In this document: positions 1 to 5,982 of the stretch, in pieces
Layout: every line of letters begins with the position of its first letter
Position numbering within the stretch: position 1 is the first letter of the stretch
Origin: Rhodospirillaceae bacterium
GTDB lineage: Bacteria; Pseudomonadota; Alphaproteobacteria; Micavibrionales; Micavibrionaceae
NCBI GenBank assembly: GCA_003452275.1
Contig: DMIT01000229.1
Coordinates: forward strand, 1-9,448
Length of the DNA: 9,448 nt
Direction of reading: 5' to 3'
The notes under the pieces: generated by a model
What the model saw: only the letters and a program-made list of their open reading frames with translations
Databases searched by the model: none
Told to the model about the DNA's origin: nothing
Translations under genes and position numbers: made by a program

Positions 1-821
1 GGAATCATTTCTCCATAGAATTTTTTGGCTTTCATGGATGGTATGTGGGATCAGCAGGTTATGACCTATCCGCAAATAGCTCCAACTTTAACGCTCGTGT
101 CGCCGCAACTAATAATGTTTCCAAATCAATAGAAGCAGTCGGAAATGGATGGTATAGATGCTCTCTGACCGCAACCTTGGATTCATCTGCTTCCCCGACA
201 TCTGTGCCACGTATTAATTTTCTTTTCAGCAACGCCGCAACCTATAATAATTATACTGGGGACGGCGCATCGGGAATTTATATCTGGGGCGCGCAGCTTG
301 AAGCCGGCGCATTCGCCACTTCCTATATCCCGACCACAACGGCAGCGGTGACACGGGTAGCTGACAATCTGTTCATGCCTGTTGGAAGCTGGTACGCCGC
401 ATCGCAAGGAACGCTGCTGGCAAGAGCTTTGAATGGCGTCAATGACAGTGTTGTTGGAATCGCCGCTCTTGAGAAAAGTGGATCGGTCGGAGCAGACAGG
501 CTAACACTTATTAGAGCCTCAACATTGCAGATCGAAGCTATGTCAAGGGTCGGAAATACAAACCAATTCCAGACCGCCATCTCTGGAAATGGTCATAACA
601 GCTCAAATTTAACCGCCTTCGCCTATCAGCCTAATAATTTTAGACAATCCCTAAATGGGACATTATCTTCCCTCGGCACCTCGGGAAATGTGCCAACAGT
701 AGATACATTCAGGCTAGGTGCTTGGAATGGAGGGGATCGATATTACGATGGATGGCTACAAACAATTAAATATTACCCCCTGCGCGTCAGAGATACCCAA
801 CTCCAGCTTTTGACCCAGTAA
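1..821 (+). CDS. Phage-type tail/head-spike fibre protein with LamG-like C-terminus (5' partial)
   Basis: The reading frame is open to the left edge: in-frame codons from base 3 carry no stop and join the GTG at 45, so the true start is outside the window. What is visible is about 270 residues. Counting from the GTG at 45, residues 33-41 hold the GNGWYRCSL motif, and about residues 75-107 hold a glycine-rich segment with the core IYIWGAQLEAGAFATSYIPT followed by TRVADN. This pairing is typical of phage head-spike fibre and tail fibre proteins. The last 140 residues look like a LamG/concanavalin-type jelly roll and end in a KYYPLRVRDTQLQLL motif, common in the same proteins. The likely role is a virion surface protein or adhesin of a prophage. 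No other phage gene is visible, so it could also be a solitary fibre-like surface protein. The stop is 12 bases from the convergent stop of the sulfhydrylase gene, and no terminator hairpin is seen there. Confidence 0.8.
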   Translation, partial: NHFSIEFFGFHGWYVGSAGYDLSANSSNFNARVAATNNVSKSIEAVGNGWYRCSLTATLDSSASPTSVPRINFLFSNAATYNNYTGDGASGIYIWGAQLEAGAFATSYIPTTTAAVTRVADNLFMPVGSWYAASQGTLLARALNGVNDSVVGIAALEKSGSVGADRLTLIRASTLQIEAMSRVGNTNQFQTAISGNGHNSSNLTAFAYQPNNFRQSLNGTLSSLGTSGNVPTVDTFRLGAWNGGDRYYDGWLQTIKYYPLRVRDTQLQLLTQ

Positions 822-833
822 GATTATATGATA

Positions 834-2111
834 TTAGCCAAGAGCGAAGGCGCGATTCAAATCATTGATTATAATCTCCGGATTTTCTGTGCCAATCGAT
901 AGACGCAATGCGCCGCGCTCTATTCTGGCAGCTTCTTTTTGTTCAGGCGAAAATAGACGATGCGTCGTATCGAACGGATGAATGACCAATGTCTCTTCAA
1001 AACCGATATTGGCTTCATGTCTGATATGCTGGAGAGATTGGATCAAACGCCCTGCAATACCATCATCGCCTTTAGGTTTAAAAAGCAGGAGAGCCGCAGG
1101 AGATTCCAGATATTTCAGCGCGGCCTGATGGCTGGGGTGATGATCTAATCCTGCATAATGAACCCATTCCACGGACGGATGCCGGATCAAATATTCCGCA
1201 ACCTGATTTGCATTGTCGATATGACGTTCCAACCGTTTATCCAGATTGGCCGCATTATCGATCAGTTTGGCTACATCGGCGGGATTCAAGGATGGGCCGA
1301 ACAAAGTCAGATTTTGGCGAACGATGGCGGCAAAAGCCTTATCATTAAATGCATCTGCCAGAGAAGCAATTCCGTTCGGACGGGCGTTGGACAATGCCGG
1401 CCATCGGCCATCATTTTTCCAGTTGAAATTTCCGGCATCAATCACCGCCCCTGCCAGCAAATCCCCCTTGCCATTGAAAAATTTGGTCAGTGACGAGGTC
1501 ACAATATTGGCACCCCATTCTATCGGGCGGCATAGCAACGGGGTTGCCAGCGTATTATCGACAACCAAAGGAATATTGTGTTTTTGGGCGATGGCAGCCA
1601 AGGCCTCAAGATCGGCCACTGTTCCGTCAGGATTGGAAATAGTTTCAACAAAAATAGTGCGGGTATTCTCTGTGACCTGTTTTTCAAAACTTTCCGGTAC
1701 AGCAGGATCAGCGAAGCGGGCCAACCTCCCTATGCTGGGCAACCAATTGCTTAGAAGCGAGCTTGTTCCACCGAAGACCCGCGATGATGCAACAATTTCA
1801 TCACCGGCTTTCGGCAACAGCGCATTAAAAACAAGAAAATTGGCAGCCTGCCCCGATGCCACAGCAACCGCCGCACTTCCTCCCTCAAGCGTTGTCAGAA
1901 AACGCTCCAACACTCCCCCCGCCGGCGTACCGGTACGCCCATATGTGTATCCGAATTCCTCCCGGGCCGCAAAATGCGCCGCAGCCTCTTCAAGTGTTCC
2001 CAAAGGAAATGAAATACGGTCGGGATTATCGAGTAAGTTCAACTCACTACGCGCATCCGCCAAAGCCGTATGAAAGCGGGATGTCGTTGCAGTATTCAGG
2101 TAAGCAGGCAT
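834..2111 (-). CDS. metY: O-acetylhomoserine sulfhydrylase-type PLP enzyme (MetY family)
   Basis: A 425-residue fold-type I PLP enzyme of the Cys/Met metabolism family, close to the usual MetY length. MetY enzymes convert O-acetylhomoserine plus sulfide to homocysteine and acetate in the cytoplasm. Visible motifs are YGRTG at 57-61 (Tyr and Arg that reach the neighbouring subunit's cofactor), ASGQAA at 85-90 (phosphate binding), the ETISNP segment near 156-161, the cofactor aspartate D185 in VVDNTLATP, and the Schiff-base lysine K210 in SSLTKF. The insert after the lysine (VIDAGNFNWKNDGRWP) is characteristic of MetY rather than of cystathionine synthases. After the lysine this protein reads NGKGD where MetY usually has GHG. 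The ATG at 2111 has an AGGAG (2121-2125) nine bases upstream. It is the last gene of the operon, 23 bases after the lyase gene. Related alternatives are O-acetylserine or O-succinylhomoserine sulfhydrylase. Confidence 0.9.
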   Translation of the reverse strand: MPAYLNTATTSRFHTALADARSELNLLDNPDRISFPLGTLEEAAAHFAAREEFGYTYGRTGTPAGGVLERFLTTLEGGSAAVAVASGQAANFLVFNALLPKAGDEIVASSRVFGGTSSLLSNWLPSIGRLARFADPAVPESFEKQVTENTRTIFVETISNPDGTVADLEALAAIAQKHNIPLVVDNTLATPLLCRPIEWGANIVTSSLTKFFNGKGDLLAGAVIDAGNFNWKNDGRWPALSNARPNGIASLADAFNDKAFAAIVRQNLTLFGPSLNPADVAKLIDNAANLDKRLERHIDNANQVAEYLIRHPSVEWVHYAGLDHHPSHQAALKYLESPAALLLFKPKGDDGIAGRLIQSLQHIRHEANIGFEETLVIHPFDTTHRLFSPEQKEAARIERGALRLSIGTENPEIIINDLNRAFALG

Positions 2112-2120
2112 ATTATATTT

Positions 2121-2125
2121 CTCCT
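2121..2125 (-). promoter_or_regulatory. Shine-Dalgarno sequence of metY
   Basis: On the minus strand the 23-base gap after the lyase stop contains AGGAG, nine bases before the ATG at 2111. It supports that start and shows that metY is translated from its own site within the polycistronic message. Confidence 0.8.
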
Positions 2126-2134
2126 ATAAAATGA

Positions 2135-3358
2135 TCAGGCCATTAGTCTTTGTAGGGCTTCTATAATCGTGCTTTGCATTCGGCTTTTATCCAGTGCTTG
2201 TTCCAGATCTGCAATCAAATCGCGCACATCTTCGATCCCGACGGACAAACGGATCAATCCATCCGAAATTCCCAATGCATCGCGTTGTGCCGGCGGAATA
2301 GAGGCATGGGTCATCGATGCCGGATGTTCGATCAGGCTTTCAATACCGCCCAGACTTTCGGCCAGAGTAAAATAACGTGTGGCCTTGAGGAAAGCAGTGC
2401 TGCGTTCCACACCGCCTTTGATAACAAATGAAATCATGCCGCCGAAATGATGATCCGTCATCTGGCGTTGTGCCAGATCATGTTGCGGATGGGACGGCAG
2501 GCCGGGATAGATAACTTTTTCGATATCATCTTGCTGTTCCAGCCATTGCGCGATTTCCAATGCATTTTTGCTATGTTGCCGGACGCGAATTCCCAGAGTT
2601 TTCAGCCCACGATGCATCAGAAAGCTATCAAAAGGCCCCGCAATACTTCCCACCGCATTTTGTACAAAGCCGATTTTTTTCCCCAGCTCTGCATCCCGCG
2701 TCACGACGACCCCGCCGATCACATCGGAATGACCATTGATATACTTGGTTGCGGAATGAACAACGATATCCGCCCCTAAATCCAGCGGCTTTTGTAAAAC
2801 GGGTGACGCAAAAGTATTATCCACCACCACCAGTAACCCCAATGATTTTGCCTTCTTCGCAATGGCCTCGATATCAACGAGTTTGAGCAGCGGATTGGTC
2901 GGAGTCTCCAGCCATACCAGTTTCGTATTAGGTCTGACGGCTGCATCCAGATGATGCGGATCGGTCAGGTCAACATAGCTTACCTCCAGTCCCGCAGAGG
3001 CCTTGCGCACTTTATCGAACAGGCGGAAACTGCCGCCATATAAATCATCCGTTGCAATGATGTGGGAACCGGCGTCAAGCGTATCAAGAACCGCCGCAAT
3101 TCCCGCCAGACCGGATGAAAAGGCAAACCCGTTCTCACCATGTTCCAAAACCGCAATGGCGCGTTCGAACGCAAAACGAGTGGGATTATGGCTGCGCCCA
3201 TAGTCAAATCCCTTATGTACCCCCGGCCCCTCTTGCGCATAGGTGGATGTGGCATAGATCGGCGTGATAACTGCCCCTGTGGTCGGGTCGGGATATTGCC
3301 CGCCATGAATGGCCAGAGTATCAAACCCTAAAATATCTGTTTTATGATGCGTTGTCAT
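2135..3358 (-). CDS. Cystathionine gamma-lyase/gamma-synthase family PLP enzyme
   Basis: A 407-residue fold-type I PLP enzyme. Motifs are TLAIHGGQ near 14-21, YGRSHNPT at 53-60, SSGLAG at 81-86, the cofactor aspartate D180 in VVDNTFASP, the Schiff-base lysine K205 in HSATKYINGHSD, the ESLGGIESLIEHPASMTHAS segment at 335-354, and the substrate-carboxylate arginine R370 in LIRLSVGIED. This C-terminal block is very like cystathionine gamma-lyases, which split cystathionine to cysteine, 2-oxobutyrate and ammonia. Gamma-synthase (MetB) shares most of these residues, so sequence alone does not settle direction. The context does favour lyase: the gene begins 2 bases after the stop of cystathionine beta-synthase, which makes its substrate. 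It ends with about 17 residues beyond the usual family C-terminus. The ATG at 3358 has an AGGACAGG-like ribosome site inside the end of the previous gene, so translational coupling is likely. Confidence 0.88.
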   Translation of the reverse strand: MTTHHKTDILGFDTLAIHGGQYPDPTTGAVITPIYATSTYAQEGPGVHKGFDYGRSHNPTRFAFERAIAVLEHGENGFAFSSGLAGIAAVLDTLDAGSHIIATDDLYGGSFRLFDKVRKASAGLEVSYVDLTDPHHLDAAVRPNTKLVWLETPTNPLLKLVDIEAIAKKAKSLGLLVVVDNTFASPVLQKPLDLGADIVVHSATKYINGHSDVIGGVVVTRDAELGKKIGFVQNAVGSIAGPFDSFLMHRGLKTLGIRVRQHSKNALEIAQWLEQQDDIEKVIYPGLPSHPQHDLAQRQMTDHHFGGMISFVIKGGVERSTAFLKATRYFTLAESLGGIESLIEHPASMTHASIPPAQRDALGISDGLIRLSVGIEDVRDLIADLEQALDKSRMQSTIIEALQRLMA

Positions 3359-3360
3359 GA

Positions 3361-4779
3361 TTAAGCCTGTCCTGTTCTTTTGCGGAGATAATTTAAGAAA
3401 TCAATCGGTGTGATGAGTCCGAGGAATTGGTCGCGGTCTACGACCGCGACCACCCACCCCTGTTCAAACACCGGCAGAAGATCTGTCACTTCACTGTTGA
3501 CAGGTATCTTCGAGTATTTACCGGACATAATGGTTCCCGCATTGATCGAGAATCCCGAAGGATTTGTCACCACGGCCAGTAAAACATCGGTTTCATTGAT
3601 AAGCCCGACAATGCGATTTTCATCCATCACCGGAACTTGCGATACGTCGAAGGTTTTCATTTTGGCATAGACCTGTTGCAGAGTATCCTCTGCCCCCACC
3701 GACACGACATCCCCGCGCAGAAAGGGGCGAGCGATCAGGTCGCGCAAATCATAGGTCTGGATATGATCGTCCAACCCGTGATCCTGCAACCAGAATTGAT
3801 TATAGATTTTTGAAAGATATTTATTCCCGCTATCGCAGACAAAAGTCACAACGCGTTTTGGAATCCTCTGGCTGCGGCAATATTTTAATGCGGCGGCAAT
3901 CAGGGTGCCCGATGACGAACCGCACAAAATTCCTTCATATCTTAAGACATTGCGCGCCGTTGTAACGCTTTCGTCGTCATCGATGGTATAGGCCGATTTC
4001 ACAAATTGAAGGTCGCAGTTTTCAGGAATGAAATCTTCGCCTATTCCCTCCACCAGCCAGCTTCCCGGCTCAACCATAATGCCGTGATTGACAAAAGGGG
4101 CCAGGATTGATCCTTTGGGGTCGGCCAATATCATGTCTGTGCGGGGTGAAACCTTCGCAAAATATCGCCCCAATCCGGTCAGGGTACCTCCCGATCCGGC
4201 ACCGCAGACAATGGCATCCACATCATGCTTCATTTGCTCCCAGATTTCCGGCCCGGTTGATTTCTCGTGGGTTTCGGGGTTTGCAGGGTTTTCAAACTGG
4301 TTGATATAAAAGGCATTCGGCGTATCCGCCGCAATTTGTTTTGCTTTATCCTGATAATAATCGGGATGCCCTTTCCCGACATCCGACCGCGTCATCACGA
4401 CTTCGGCCCCCATGGCTTTGAGATGGAATATTTTTTCCTGACTCATTTTATCCGGAATAACCAGAATGAGTTTATACCCCTTTTGTGCCGCGACCAAAGT
4501 TAAACCAAGCCCGGTATTTCCAGCAGTTGCTTCAACCAGCGTATCTCCGACTTTAATCAACCCGTCACGCTCCGCCGCCTCGATCATGGAAAGAGCGATA
4601 CGATCCTTGATCGACCCCGCAGGATTCTGACTTTCAAGTTTAAGATATAATTCACACGGGCCCGTATCCAGATGATGAACGCGTATCAACGGCGTATTGC
4701 CTATCAAGTCAAGAACAGATGCATATTTGGCATCAACAGGCTGCGGAAAATGATGGGACGGTGGAAATGGAATAATCAC
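3361..4779 (-). CDS. cbs: Cystathionine beta-synthase with C-terminal CBS-domain pair
   Basis: A 472-residue fold-type II PLP enzyme that condenses serine with homocysteine to cystathionine. The catalytic core begins at LDLIGNTPLIRV (23-34). The Schiff-base lysine is K58 in NPAGSIKDR, followed by the EATAGNTG loop at 83-90, the glycine-rich phosphate site GAGSGGTLTG at 193-202, EGILCGSSSGT at 282-292, and CDSGNKYLSK at 315-324, which is typical of CBS rather than cysteine synthase. Residues about 350-403 and 413-468 form two CBS domains, the Bateman module that binds adenosyl ligands such as SAM in animal enzymes. The N-terminal heme segment of vertebrate CBS is absent, as in other bacterial forms. 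The start is a GTG at 4779 with only a weak GAGAGAC ribosome site; no in-frame ATG lies between it and the upstream stop at 4813-4815. It is first in a three-gene operon behind a cysteine-codon leader. An O-acetylserine sulfhydrylase side activity is possible. Confidence 0.92.
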   Translation of the reverse strand: MIIPFPPSHHFPQPVDAKYASVLDLIGNTPLIRVHHLDTGPCELYLKLESQNPAGSIKDRIALSMIEAAERDGLIKVGDTLVEATAGNTGLGLTLVAAQKGYKLILVIPDKMSQEKIFHLKAMGAEVVMTRSDVGKGHPDYYQDKAKQIAADTPNAFYINQFENPANPETHEKSTGPEIWEQMKHDVDAIVCGAGSGGTLTGLGRYFAKVSPRTDMILADPKGSILAPFVNHGIMVEPGSWLVEGIGEDFIPENCDLQFVKSAYTIDDDESVTTARNVLRYEGILCGSSSGTLIAAALKYCRSQRIPKRVVTFVCDSGNKYLSKIYNQFWLQDHGLDDHIQTYDLRDLIARPFLRGDVVSVGAEDTLQQVYAKMKTFDVSQVPVMDENRIVGLINETDVLLAVVTNPSGFSINAGTIMSGKYSKIPVNSEVTDLLPVFEQGWVVAVVDRDQFLGLITPIDFLNYLRKRTGQA

Positions 4780-4784
4780 GATTA

Positions 4785-4791
4785 GTCTCTC
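4785..4791 (-). promoter_or_regulatory. Weak Shine-Dalgarno sequence before the GTG start of cbs
   Basis: The minus strand reads GAGAGAC five bases before the GTG at 4779. A weak site with a non-ATG start fits a gene whose translation is controlled. A 3-codon frame, ATG-AGA-GAC-TAA, spans 4782-4793 and overlaps this site, ending two bases before the GTG. Confidence 0.5.
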
Positions 4792-4802
4792 ATGTGAGTG
4801 AC

Positions 4803-4839
4803 CTGATCTTGCTTAGTTTATTTAGGAGGAAAGGATCAG
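4803..4839 (-). repeat. Leader hairpin CTGATC/GATCAG near the cbs ribosome site
   Basis: On the minus-strand transcript CTGATC (4839-4834) can pair with GATCAG (4808-4803) across a 25-nt loop. The loop carries CCTCC, which resembles an anti-Shine-Dalgarno sequence. No U-run follows the 3' arm, so this is not an intrinsic terminator. It may help to set access to the weak cbs ribosome site just downstream. Confidence 0.4.
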
Positions 4840-4845
4840 ATCGTT

Positions 4846-4922
4846 TGTTGCTTTTTGTTAAACAGGACTCAGTGCCACACCTTCAAAGGCGGTCAGTCAT
4901 AAAAAGTTTAACAACAGCAACA
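4846..4922 (-). repeat. Long inverted repeat in the cbs leader (attenuator stem)
   Basis: In the transcript the 5' arm (4922-4906) is TGTTGCT-GT-TGTTAAAC and the 3' arm (4863-4846) is GTTTAACA-AAA-AGCAACA. That gives 7 plus 8 Watson-Crick pairs separated by a small internal loop, closing a 42-nt loop (4864-4905) with a CCTT/AAGG mini-hairpin at its centre. The 5' arm coincides exactly with the four Cys codons, the stop codon and two further bases of the leader peptide frame, so a ribosome on the leader must melt the stem. I infer an attenuator switch. Which state is repressing cannot be decided by eye. Confidence 0.75.
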
Positions 4923-4931
4923 CATCAACAT
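4908..4931 (-). CDS. Cysteine-rich leader peptide MLMCCCC (putative attenuator)
   Basis: A 7-codon frame: ATG TTG ATG TGT TGC TGT TGT TAA. An AAGGA (4943-4947) lies 11 bases before the first ATG, and the frame begins about 20 nt after the predicted transcription start. Four consecutive Cys codons are very unlikely by chance (Cys is usually about 1% of residues). They sit in front of an operon for cysteine formation and inside the 5' arm of a strong stem. By analogy with amino acid biosynthetic leader peptides, ribosome stalling at these codons when charged tRNA-Cys is scarce would change leader folding and raise cbs operon expression. Polycysteine upstream frames with this function have been shown in mycobacteria. 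The peptide itself probably has no function. The leader stop is 128 nt from the cbs start. Confidence 0.8.
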   Translation of the reverse strand: MLMCCCC

Positions 4932-4942
4932 GGATTAAAAAT

Positions 4943-4947
4943 TCCTT
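4943..4947 (-). promoter_or_regulatory. Shine-Dalgarno sequence of the leader peptide
   Basis: AAGGA on the minus strand, 11 bases before the first ATG of the polycysteine leader frame. It makes that ATG a better start than the in-frame ATG two codons later. Confidence 0.65.
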
Positions 4948-4956
4948 TATCTAACT

Positions 4957-4986
4957 ATGCTAACGCGAATTAAAACGTCATGTCAA
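4957..4986 (-). promoter_or_regulatory. Sigma70-type promoter of the cbs operon
   Basis: On the minus strand a perfect TTGACA (4986-4981) is followed after 18 bases by TAGCAT (4962-4957), matching 4 of 6 positions of the -10 consensus. This predicts a start near 4950, just before the AAGGA of the leader peptide and giving a leader of about 170 nt. It lies in the 259-base gap after the preceding gene cluster, where a promoter for the sulfur operon is needed. Confidence 0.6.
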
Positions 4987-5011
4987 TAAAAATTTATCAA
5001 ATGAATGCGTC

Positions 5012-5031
5012 CAGGAAGGCCTCTCCTTCTG
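5012..5031 (-). terminator. Possible weak terminator hairpin after the beta-propeller gene
   Basis: Seven bases after the stop at 5039 the minus strand can fold CAGAAGG (5031-5025) with CCTTC-C-TG (5019-5012), with one bulge and a 5-base loop. The bases just after it are not a U-run; the nearest T-tract is over 15 bases further on. It may mark the end of the glycan operon, but a canonical intrinsic terminator is not shown. Confidence 0.25.
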
Positions 5032-5038
5032 AAAAAGA

Positions 5039-5968
5039 TCATTCTTCCCAGACGGCAAATCCAAAACCGGAACGTCCAAAACCATCGCCGTTATAAAACA
5101 TGATACGCTGGTTATTGAGGACAATCACATTTGGATAAGCAACCATATTTTTCATCCAGCCATCCGGTGTTGGGCCCAACCCTTCGGGATCATTTCGGCG
5201 CTGCCAGTTTCTACCATCTGGAGATGTGGCATAACCGATCCTGTAACCCCCACTCGCTCCTCGAAAATCGACACTATGGCGATAGCTGAACCACATTTCG
5301 TATTGGCCATCCTTTTCCAGGACACTCGGACGAGTATTTGCTTCCAAAGTGTGGGCTTGCTCAATACAGATGAGGTTGTCCTGACGCCAGCAATAACCAT
5401 CTATCGAAGATGCATATTTGACTTGATAAAGAGGCTCCATTTTACCATCAATTTCAACCCATCCAATGCCAGACCCATACCACATATGCCATCCCCCTCC
5501 TCTTTGTGCGACATAAGGTGACATCGTCATATAGGGTTCATGAGCAGTGCGGTCAACAATAGGCCCTTCAAATACGCGTTCGAACGTTACCCCGTTATCA
5601 TTACTTTTCGCTAATCCGACGGTCACACGGTAGGGAACCGTTTCTTGTTTACTCCAGCCAGTATAATAAAGAAAAATCTCTCCTGCCTCATTTTTAACAA
5701 CACAGCCTACCATCACCCCGTCTTCGTCATGCGTTCCTGGTTTACCTAGATTCATAACGGGGCGATCGTGGACATACACGATTCTAGTCAGATCATTTTT
5801 ATCAATATCTATAAAGCTTGTTAGGCTTCTTCCCTGAGCATCGCGCGTCGCATAATAAACACGCACGACATCGTCCAGCACCAAAGCGGAGGGAACCTGC
5901 GCATGGGATTGAGACCAATCATGAGTTCCGTCGGGTTTGAATAGAAATTTATGATTAATCCATGGCAT
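5039..5968 (-). CDS. Five-bladed beta-propeller glycosidase-like protein (surface glycan cluster)
   Basis: A 309-residue protein with no signal peptide or membrane segment. It shows repeated blade signatures of the GH32/43/62/68/130-like five-bladed propeller superfamily: GLAKSNDNGVTFERVFEGP near 118-136, VKYASSIDGYCWRQDN near 183-198 and IGYATSPDGRNWQRRND near 244-260. Aromatic strands (LYYTGW, HMWYGSG, YEMWFSY, IMFYNGDG) lie between them. Acidic candidates around DEDGVM (81-86) and E144 in AHEPYM could be catalytic, but I cannot assign a nucleophile. Such proteins occur in polysaccharide clusters and may handle or transfer a sugar rather than hydrolyse polymer. The ATG at 5968 has AAGGGA (5977-5982), which overlaps the stop of the methyltransferase gene, so the two are cotranslated. 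It is the last gene of its operon. The fold is fairly sure and the activity unknown. Confidence 0.7.
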   Translation of the reverse strand: MPWINHKFLFKPDGTHDWSQSHAQVPSALVLDDVVRVYYATRDAQGRSLTSFIDIDKNDLTRIVYVHDRPVMNLGKPGTHDEDGVMVGCVVKNEAGEIFLYYTGWSKQETVPYRVTVGLAKSNDNGVTFERVFEGPIVDRTAHEPYMTMSPYVAQRGGGWHMWYGSGIGWVEIDGKMEPLYQVKYASSIDGYCWRQDNLICIEQAHTLEANTRPSVLEKDGQYEMWFSYRHSVDFRGASGGYRIGYATSPDGRNWQRRNDPEGLGPTPDGWMKNMVAYPNVIVLNNQRIMFYNGDGFGRSGFGFAVWEE

Positions 5969-5976
5969 AATGATTA

Positions 5977-5982
5977 TCCCTT
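5977..5982 (-). promoter_or_regulatory. Shine-Dalgarno sequence of the beta-propeller gene
   Basis: On the minus strand AAGGGA overlaps the TAA of the methyltransferase gene and lies eight bases before the ATG at 5968. It supports that start and tight coupling of the two genes. Confidence 0.7.

Noticed and set aside
780..880. Bidirectional terminator between the fibre gene and metY
   Set aside because: The gap is 12 bases, and no GC-rich stem with a T-run was found around it. The GATTATAATC palindrome nearby is AT-rich and inside metY.
1246..2073. 275-codon plus-strand frame inside metY
   Set aside because: It is entirely antisense to a strongly recognised PLP enzyme and its translation shows no family features. 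It is a shadow of metY codon use.
4824..4829. Perfect AGGAGG on the plus strand, suggesting a plus-strand gene start
   Set aside because: No start codon follows at a workable distance, and no coding frame runs to the right before the minus-strand gene. The same bases give a CCTCC element in the minus-strand leader.
4846..4931. SAM-II or other SAM/SAH riboswitch in the cbs leader
   Set aside because: The leader has TTGC and GTTAAA in order, as in SAM-II, but it lacks the GCTAAA element and the P1 helix of that class. The polycysteine frame explains the same bases better.
5001..5096. Plus-strand 31-codon frame beginning ATG at 5001
   Set aside because: It has no Shine-Dalgarno sequence, a low-complexity Pro/Ser/Lys composition, and mostly overlaps the end of the beta-propeller gene in antisense. 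It is probably chance.
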